Shown here one piece after another: positions 59,204 through 64,000 of a stretch of DNA of 64,000 nucleotides (the first letter of the stretch is position 1; the number at the start of each line of letters is the position of its first letter). The notes beneath the pieces are model-generated. The model was not told the origin of the DNA. It saw only the letters and a list, made by a program, of their open reading frames with translations, and did not search any database. Source of the DNA: Pseudobacteroides cellulosolvens ATCC 35603 = DSM 2933. GTDB taxonomy: Bacteria > Bacillota > Clostridia > Acetivibrionales > DSM-2933. The translations under genes and the position numbers were made by a program. The stretch lies in contig NZ_LGTC01000001.1 of NCBI RefSeq assembly GCF_001262605.1, positions 372,001 to 436,000 on the forward strand, read 5' to 3'.

Positions 59204-59227
59204 AAAAAAACACGATAACCCATCGTG
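59204..59227 (-). terminator. Leader terminator T1 upstream of rtcB2
   Basis: Minus-strand CACGAT, loop GGGTT, ATCGTG, then seven T. Same form as T1 of the rsgA leader (CACG...CGTG plus T7). Confidence 0.75.
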
Positions 59228-59337
59228 AATTTAAATAGCATTTATACTACCAGGTGACGGTTACTTATAGTTTGACCTTAAAAAGCATAACAAAAAGGAT
59301 AGTCCCTTAACGTATAGCTCTTAGGTCGGGTATTAAA

Positions 59338-59373
59338 TTATATTTTAAGCACCTCTAAATTTATTGTTGTCAT
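59338..59373 (-). CDS. 11-residue leader peptide MTTINLEVLKI
   Basis: Minus-strand ATG at 59373 with AAAGGAG at 59382-59388 (8-nt spacing), TAA at 59338. It lies 304 nt upstream of rtcB2 and just downstream of a good promoter. Length, binding site, spacing and the N-L-E-V core match MSVKNVEVVFN in front of the rsgA operon. Likely a sensor uORF whose translation controls the terminators that follow. Confidence 0.7.
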   Translation of the reverse strand: MTTINLEVLKI

Positions 59374-59416
59374 TTTCAACACTCCTTTCACCTAGTAAAC
59401 CTTAAATTACTATTTA

Positions 59417-59446
59417 ATTATATAATAGTATAATGCTAATAGTCAA
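59417..59446 (-). promoter_or_regulatory. Promoter of the rtcB2-prfH-rtcB operon
   Basis: Minus-strand TTGACT (59441-59446) and TATAAT (59417-59422), 18-bp spacing. It lies between the nucleotidyltransferase stop codon and the leader peptide, so the two units are separately transcribed. Confidence 0.65.
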
Positions 59447-59500
59447 TATTTGTAATGATATTGAAATAATCCTTTATAAAAAGGTTTTTGAATAGTTTAT

Positions 59501-60502
59501 TTAAAGAAGAAGGCTTTTGTAAATTGTTAGCATCATCTCTTCAACAGTTTTGTAATCAGGTTCATCAGGAAGGACTGTGTTTGATGCAGCATATTTAAAT
59601 TGTTTTTCGTAATCGTTCACCATTTCAAATATTTCATCATAGCTGTATTTTCCATTGCGAATATTGAGAAAAAGCTCATGTTCCTTATCTCTATATGTAT
59701 TAACTCCTTTACCTTCCAATATCTCAGTCCCTGTAACCAAAAGGCGTATTAGATGCATTGCATGCTTATTAAGGTGCAGTTCATCCTTTTTACTATTTCG
59801 GTGGTTAAGTTTTGCGTATTCCTTAACAATATTGTGCATATCGGAATAAATGTTTTTGAAGTCACGCAGGGGATAGTGGCTTAGGTTTATATCAATAAAT
59901 ATCTCGGTTTCCACATCTTCCTTATCCGATTTATCTATATATAATTGGATTTCACTGTCTGTAAATGATTTATAGGTTCTCTTCAGGTGGTCCATCTGCC
60001 CTAATATGCTGTTTAAAATATGCTGTTCCTTTTCCTTTTGGGGATAGTTATCCCGGGCAAGGGCATTTTGAAGCCTTCGTAACTGTGCTGTTGCATAGTT
60101 GCCAAAGCTTACTATGGCTCTTTTTGATAGAAATAATCCCACATTGTCCCTTATAAGCTTACCTTCTTTTGTAATAACAAGGAGATGATCATCTCGAGTG
60201 CCCAATATCTCAAGTACATTGGGGTTACTGTTTAAGCAGAGGTTTATAAATTTCTTAAGACCATAAATAACAGTATCGGTTATTCTATCCTCAAATTGTT
60301 CAAAGTTGGATAATCCCATTATAACCTGTCTGGTTTCCAAAGTGACGCCTCTTATGTCAATATCACTGGTTTCAACATTTGTGCCATATGCTATTGATCC
60401 TGCAGTGGTTAGTATCAATATATTGGTTCCAAGGTTTGGGTCTGTCCTTATAAAGTTATACTCTTCATTAGAAAGTTTTTCCTTTATCGAATTTATATCC
60501 AT
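59501..60502 (-). CDS. Predicted nucleotidyltransferase (YcgL/COG3541-like)
   Basis: 333 residues. N-terminal nucleotidyltransferase motif GS-X10-DID: AGSIAYGTNVETSDIDIRG, with Asp47 and Asp49 as probable metal ligands. A helical C-terminal region follows. Members of this family are found near rtcB and other RNA-repair genes. It stands immediately upstream of the rtcB2 operon on the same strand but has its own AAAGGAG site, and rtcB2 has its own promoter. Substrate unknown; end-modification of RNA is a reasonable but unproved guess. Confidence 0.8.
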   Translation of the reverse strand: MDINSIKEKLSNEEYNFIRTDPNLGTNILILTTAGSIAYGTNVETSDIDIRGVTLETRQVIMGLSNFEQFEDRITDTVIYGLKKFINLCLNSNPNVLEILGTRDDHLLVITKEGKLIRDNVGLFLSKRAIVSFGNYATAQLRRLQNALARDNYPQKEKEQHILNSILGQMDHLKRTYKSFTDSEIQLYIDKSDKEDVETEIFIDINLSHYPLRDFKNIYSDMHNIVKEYAKLNHRNSKKDELHLNKHAMHLIRLLVTGTEILEGKGVNTYRDKEHELFLNIRNGKYSYDEIFEMVNDYEKQFKYAASNTVLPDEPDYKTVEEMMLTIYKSLLL

Positions 60503-60569
60503 TGTTCTCTCCTTTGATTACATCTTCATATATAAATTATATAACTTTATCAGGATGTATCAAGTAAGG

Positions 60570-60632
60570 AATGATTAAAATATTACTTCCGATTTCTATG
60601 TGAGTGTTGACGAATTAAGAAAACACATGTGC
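60570..60632. repeat. Repeat family A, partial copy
   Basis: ATATTACTTCCG at 60580-60591 plus an internal block (GTGTTGACGAATTAAG, then AACACATG) shared with 21954-22090. No right terminal arm found. Confidence 0.5.
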
Positions 60633-60657
60633 CAAGTTGCTAAAATTTAAAAAAACA

Positions 60658-60713
60658 TTGACAAAGTCATAGAAATGGTAATATAATGATATTAACAAAA
60701 TGATAATAACAAA
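60658..60713 (+). promoter_or_regulatory. Promoter and putative NrtR operator of PARG-pnuC-nadR-draG
   Basis: TTGACA (60658-60663), 18 bp, TATAAT (60682-60687), the same TAATATAATGATATTA, and direct repeats TGATAWTAACAAA (60687-60699, 60701-60713; 14-bp period). From the end of the spacer through the second direct repeat only one base differs from 31834-31868. Confidence 0.7.
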
Positions 60714-60740
60714 GAATGATTGATAGAAGGGGGAGGAACT

Positions 60741-61607
60741 ATGGCAGGAATAAACAATAGAGAGAAAAGAGTAGAAATTGCAAAGGAAACACTTGAAATT
60801 CTGGATAATGGCTTTTATATAAATAGTGACGGTGATAAGATTAGCTTTAAGGATGATCTTGATTATGCTGTTTCAAACTCGACATTATATAAGCCAGATA
60901 TACCTGAAAGTATTGAGAAATCTGTAAAAGATCTGCTGAATCTAAATAAAGGAAGGAAATGCAGCATTGAAGTAACAGGTGAAACAACGATAACAGCATC
61001 ATTGAGGCTTATAAATCAGCAAGGAATTAATGAGACAGTTTGTCTTAATTTCGCTTCAGCCAAGAATCCTGGAGGAGGGTTTCTAACTGGAAGCCAGGCA
61101 CAGGAAGAAAGCCTTGCAAGGTCCTCCGGACTCTATCCTTGTATCTCACATATGAGTGAAATGTATGAATATAACCGGAGTCGCAGGACTTGCCTCTATT
61201 CAGACTATATGATCCATTCTCCAAAAGTTCCCTTTATAAGATATGATAGCGGAAAGCTTATGGATAAACCGGTTCTAATATCTGTTATTACTGCTCCAGC
61301 TGTAAACGCAGGGGTTGTAATGCAAAGGGACAAGGAAGATCAGGATAAAATTGGAGAAGTAATGATAGAAAGAATCAGGAAGATACTGGCTGTAGCGGCA
61401 ATCAACAACAGCAGAGCAATAGTTTTAGGGGCTTTTGGTTGTGGCGTATTTAAAAATAAACCCGAAGATGTGGCAGAATATTTCGAAAGAGTACTTATAA
61501 AAGAAGGATACAAGGTTTTGTTTGATAAAATTGTTTTTGCTGTATATGAGAAGGCGGAGGATAAAAGGAATTTTAATGCCTTCAATAAAATGCTTGGGGG
61601 GAGTTAA
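60741..61607 (+). CDS. Microbial poly(ADP-ribose) glycohydrolase-type protein (TIGR02452/DUF2263)
   Basis: 288 residues. Macrodomain-like PARG signature GGGFLTGSQAQEESLARSSG, with the catalytic Glu pair in QEE, and the phosphate-loop-like VLGAFGCGVFKNKPEDVA. Expected to release ADP-ribose from modified targets. ATG 60741 follows GGGGGAGG; the TTG at 60720 lies upstream of that site. It is the first gene of an operon with pnuC, nadR and a DraG-like gene. Confidence 0.9.
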   Translation: MAGINNREKRVEIAKETLEILDNGFYINSDGDKISFKDDLDYAVSNSTLYKPDIPESIEKSVKDLLNLNKGRKCSIEVTGETTITASLRLINQQGINETVCLNFASAKNPGGGFLTGSQAQEESLARSSGLYPCISHMSEMYEYNRSRRTCLYSDYMIHSPKVPFIRYDSGKLMDKPVLISVITAPAVNAGVVMQRDKEDQDKIGEVMIERIRKILAVAAINNSRAIVLGAFGCGVFKNKPEDVAEYFERVLIKEGYKVLFDKIVFAVYEKAEDKRNFNAFNKMLGGS

Positions 61608-61609
61608 CA

Positions 61610-62314
61610 ATGAATATAAAAGGATGGAATTTGTTTGAGATTATATGGCTAACTGTATTTTCAGCCATAATGCTGGTGCTTTCATTTTTTTGGAAGACTG
61701 ATGTTCTGGGTATTACAGTTTATCTTACAGGAGTTATGTGTGTTGTTCTTGCTGCTAAAGGAAATGTATGGAACTATATTTTCGGAATATACAATTCAAT
61801 TGGATATGCATGGATAAGCTATCAGAATAAACTATTCGGAGAAGTTATGTTAAACCTTTTGTTTTATGTTCCAACCGGAATAATCGGATGGTTTATGTGG
61901 AAAAGGCAAATTGATAATGGAAATACTGTAATTATGAGAAAAATGAGTTGGAAGGGTATTGTGGGACTGATAAGTTTATGTATAGCTGCAACTATAGGTT
62001 ACGGGATTTGGCTTACCACCTTTAAAGGACAAAACACACCATACCTCGATGCTTTTATTGTGGTGACATCTATAATTGCAACTCTTGCTATGATGTTTCG
62101 GTTCAGAGAGCAGTGGTTTTTATATATAACTATAAATATTGCTCAAATAGTAATGTGGGGCATTAGGCTTTCAAACGAGGGAATTGGAGCTGCTGCAATG
62201 ACACTTATGTGGATTGCATATCTTGTAAACAGTGTATATGGTTTGTATAGATGGAGCAAGGGTACGAGCGATACTAATTTATCAAAAGAAGATGACAAAG
62301 CATGGATTGCATGA
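61610..62314 (+). CDS. pnuC: Nicotinamide riboside transporter PnuC
   Basis: 234 residues, about seven membrane helices. PnuC features: GNVWNYIFGIYNSIGYAWISYQNK and GWFMWKR, with the nicotinamide-riboside-binding Trp/Asn pattern in QIVMWGIR. It imports nicotinamide riboside by facilitated diffusion, and the NadR kinase encoded next would trap it by phosphorylation. Start 3 bp after the PARG stop behind GGGGGGAG. Confidence 0.93.
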   Translation: MNIKGWNLFEIIWLTVFSAIMLVLSFFWKTDVLGITVYLTGVMCVVLAAKGNVWNYIFGIYNSIGYAWISYQNKLFGEVMLNLLFYVPTGIIGWFMWKRQIDNGNTVIMRKMSWKGIVGLISLCIAATIGYGIWLTTFKGQNTPYLDAFIVVTSIIATLAMMFRFREQWFLYITINIAQIVMWGIRLSNEGIGAAAMTLMWIAYLVNSVYGLYRWSKGTSDTNLSKEDDKAWIA

Positions 62315-62327
62315 GAGGTGGTAAAAT

Positions 62328-63335
62328 ATGAAGAAAACAGGTTTGGTACTAGGCAAATTCGCTCCCTTACATAAGGGGCATCAGTATATAATTGAAACGG
62401 CATTAAGAGAAATGGATGAGCTCTATGTGATGATATATGATACTGATCTGATTGAGGTTCCATTACATGTAAGGAGCAGGTGGATACGCACCCTTTATCC
62501 TAAAGCTAAAGTAATAGAGGCTTGGGACGGACCTCAGGAGGTTGGGGATACACCTGAGATCAAAAAGCTTAATGAGGATTATATACTTCAAAGGATGAAG
62601 GACATAAATATAACCCATTTTTACTCAAATGAATTTTATGGGGATCATGTAAGTAAAGCATTAGGGGCACAGAATAGGCAAATTGACTTAAATAGGGATA
62701 CATTCCCCATATCTGCAACAATGATCAGAGAAAACGCATTTAAGCATAGGGCATTTATTAATCCATTAGTATATAATGATTTGATAATCAAAGTGGTTTT
62801 TGTAGGAGCGATGTCAACCGGGAAAACCACCATATGCAGTCAATTGGCAGATAAATATAATACGGTATGGATGCCTGAATATGGCAGGGAATACTGGGAA
62901 AAGCACCAAGTCAATAGGAGGATAACAGCTGAACAGATGGTTGAAATTGCAAAGGGACATATTGAGAGGGAAGATAAACTCTTTTATGAATCAAATAAAT
63001 ATTTCTTTGTTGACACAAATGCAATAACAACCTACATGTTTGGAATGGACTACCAGGGATATGTACTTGACGAGCTTCAAATGATGGCACTTAAAGCACA
63101 ATCAAGGTATGATTTATATTTTCTGTGCTGTGACGATATTCCCTATGATGATACATGGGACCGTTCGGGGGATCAGAAAAGGCAAGTGTTTCAAAAACAG
63201 ATAATTGCCGATTTGAAGGAACGGAAAATTCCCTATGTTGAGCTTAGAGGGTCTTTGGAAGAACGCATGAGTGTGGTGGACAGGGTTTTAAATAGGTTCA
63301 GGAAGTATGACAACCCTGCATATCTTGGTGTCTAG
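62328..63335 (+). CDS. nadR: NadR-type NMN adenylyltransferase/ribosylnicotinamide kinase
   Basis: 335 residues. N-terminal nucleotidyltransferase (GKFAPLHKGHQYIIE with HxGH; SATMIRENAFKH) and a C-terminal kinase with P-loop GAMSTGKTTICSQ and a distal DTNAITTYMFG. It lacks the N-terminal helix-turn-helix of the enterobacterial NadR repressor. It makes NMN from nicotinamide riboside and then NAD, completing the salvage route begun by PnuC. Start 13 bp after pnuC. Confidence 0.94.
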   Translation: MKKTGLVLGKFAPLHKGHQYIIETALREMDELYVMIYDTDLIEVPLHVRSRWIRTLYPKAKVIEAWDGPQEVGDTPEIKKLNEDYILQRMKDINITHFYSNEFYGDHVSKALGAQNRQIDLNRDTFPISATMIRENAFKHRAFINPLVYNDLIIKVVFVGAMSTGKTTICSQLADKYNTVWMPEYGREYWEKHQVNRRITAEQMVEIAKGHIEREDKLFYESNKYFFVDTNAITTYMFGMDYQGYVLDELQMMALKAQSRYDLYFLCCDDIPYDDTWDRSGDQKRQVFQKQIIADLKERKIPYVELRGSLEERMSVVDRVLNRFRKYDNPAYLGV

Positions 63336-63464
63336 AAAACTATAGTGTATGTTGATATACATGTTTAGAAAAATGTTTTGCATTAAAAACGTAAAATGAT
63401 TATTGCAAAATATAAATCAAATAGAATTATTAATAAATTAATAAAATGGAAAGAGGTCTTGGAT

Positions 63465-64000
63465 ATGATCAGGCAAATGGATAGAATACTTGGGGGATTA
63501 TGGGGATTATTAATAGGAGATGCTTTGGGGGTGCCATACGAGTTCAATGACCCTTCAGATCTTCCGCCAAAAGATAAGATTGAATTTAATCCGCCTGATG
63601 GATTTGTTAGGTCACATAGGGGAGTATTGCCGGGAACATGGTCTGATGACGGAGCACAGGCTTTGTGCCTTCTTGATTCGCTGCTTGAATGTAAAACAAT
63701 GGATATCCATAACTTTGCATCAAAGCTTCTTGCTTGGTATGAAAATGGCTTATGGGCGGTTGATAATAAGGTTTTTGATGTTGGAAACCAGACTGCAGCT
63801 TCATTAAGAGAATACAAAAATGGAATGCCGCCGAACAAATCAGGCTTTATAATACCTGATGGCAAGGGTAACGGCTCACTTATGAGGGTATTACCCCTTG
63901 CACTATGGCATAAAGGTGATAATGAAGAGCTGGTATACTTTGCCCATCTCCAATCTCTTGTGACTCATGGGCACGAGATAAATCAAGTATGTTGTGCATT
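63465..64000 (+). CDS. ADP-ribosylglycohydrolase (DraG-like), 5' part
   Basis: About 178 residues are present; the gene runs off the window. GGLWGLLIGDALGVPYEFN opens the fold and GTWSDDGAQALCLLDSLL corresponds to the metal-binding W[TS]DD block; GNGSLMRVLPLALWH is also typical. The usual T after DD is replaced by G. It should remove ADP-ribose from proteins, nucleic acids or small molecules. It is 129 bp after nadR with AAAGAGG before the ATG, probably in the same operon. Confidence 0.85.
   Translation, partial: MIRQMDRILGGLWGLLIGDALGVPYEFNDPSDLPPKDKIEFNPPDGFVRSHRGVLPGTWSDDGAQALCLLDSLLECKTMDIHNFASKLLAWYENGLWAVDNKVFDVGNQTAASLREYKNGMPPNKSGFIIPDGKGNGSLMRVLPLALWHKGDNEELVYFAHLQSLVTHGHEINQVCCA

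Noticed and set aside
59228..59337. 16S rRNA mimic or tRNA-like decoy in the rtcB2 leader
   Set aside because: I looked for decoding-centre or cloverleaf similarity and found none; leader peptide plus terminators explain the region better.

Overview
The window reads as the chromosome of a low-G+C, anaerobic, spore-forming, cellulolytic Clostridia (Acetivibrio/Ruminiclostridium-like). The reasons are AT-rich intergenic DNA, strong AGGAGG-type ribosome binding sites, a secreted GH5 cellulase with a C-terminal dockerin, a second dockerin protein with a CBM6-like module, acetate fermentation genes (pta-ackA), a dipicolinate synthase locus and a sodium-pumping decarboxylase operon. I found no rRNA, tRNA, CRISPR array, transposase or phage structural gene. 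The genus is an inference.

Layout. 1-5 kb: 3' end of gatB, a two-component system, a DUF2339-like membrane protein. 5.5-11.7 kb: pta-ackA, a Trk potassium system (two TrkA-type subunits plus trkH), a methyltransferase. 12-17.2 kb: YgiQ radical SAM protein, GNAT protein, folD, an SbcC-like half-ATPase, a DUF6941-like ORF without a normal start, a cupin. 17.6-29.5 kb: dockerin cellulase, rpsO, pnp, an M16 peptidase, a secreted RCC1-repeat protein, a dockerin/CBM protein. 29.5-37.2 kb: a pseudouridine synthase, dpaA and a truncated dpaB, then nrtR-pncA-pncB-kptA, a remnant of a uracil-DNA glycosylase, and EndoQ. 37.3-42 kb: an NCS1 permease, an acyltransferase, a leader-controlled small ORF plus rsgA. 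42.5-48 kb: oxaloacetate decarboxylase operon, double GNAT, DUF486. 47.6-53 kb: a YqiJ-like protein, a flotillin stub and a giant AAA ATPase, joined across an apparent deletion. 53.3-55.6 kb: a secreted LRR/transglutaminase protein. 55.8-60.5 kb (minus strand): rtcB2-prfH-rtcB and a nucleotidyltransferase. 60.7 kb to the end: PARG, pnuC, nadR and a DraG-like ADP-ribosylglycohydrolase.

Three things stand out. (1) The rtcB2-prfH-rtcB operon, a predicted ribosome-repair system, and the rsgA operon, a ribosome-assembly GTPase 18 kb away, are preceded by the same kind of leader. Each has its own promoter, an AAAGGAG site 8 nt before a related 11-codon peptide (MTTINLEVLKI and MSVKNVEVVFN), and then two intrinsic terminators, the first of form CACG..CGTG plus T7. 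This looks like a shared ribosome-sensing attenuator. (2) nrtR-pncA-pncB-kptA and PARG-pnuC-nadR-draG lie 29 kb apart but have almost superimposable promoter/operator DNA, which implies one NrtR regulon joining NAD salvage, ADP-ribose removal and RNA 2'-phosphate removal. (3) Two small interspersed repeat families lie in the intergenic regions.

Caution: at least six apparent single-base frameshifts, five of them at homopolymers (gatB, rsgA, an acyltransferase gene and two small ORFs) and one at a TTG/GAA junction (trkH), and two larger truncations (dpaB; flotillin/ATPase) are present. Some may be sequencing or assembly errors.
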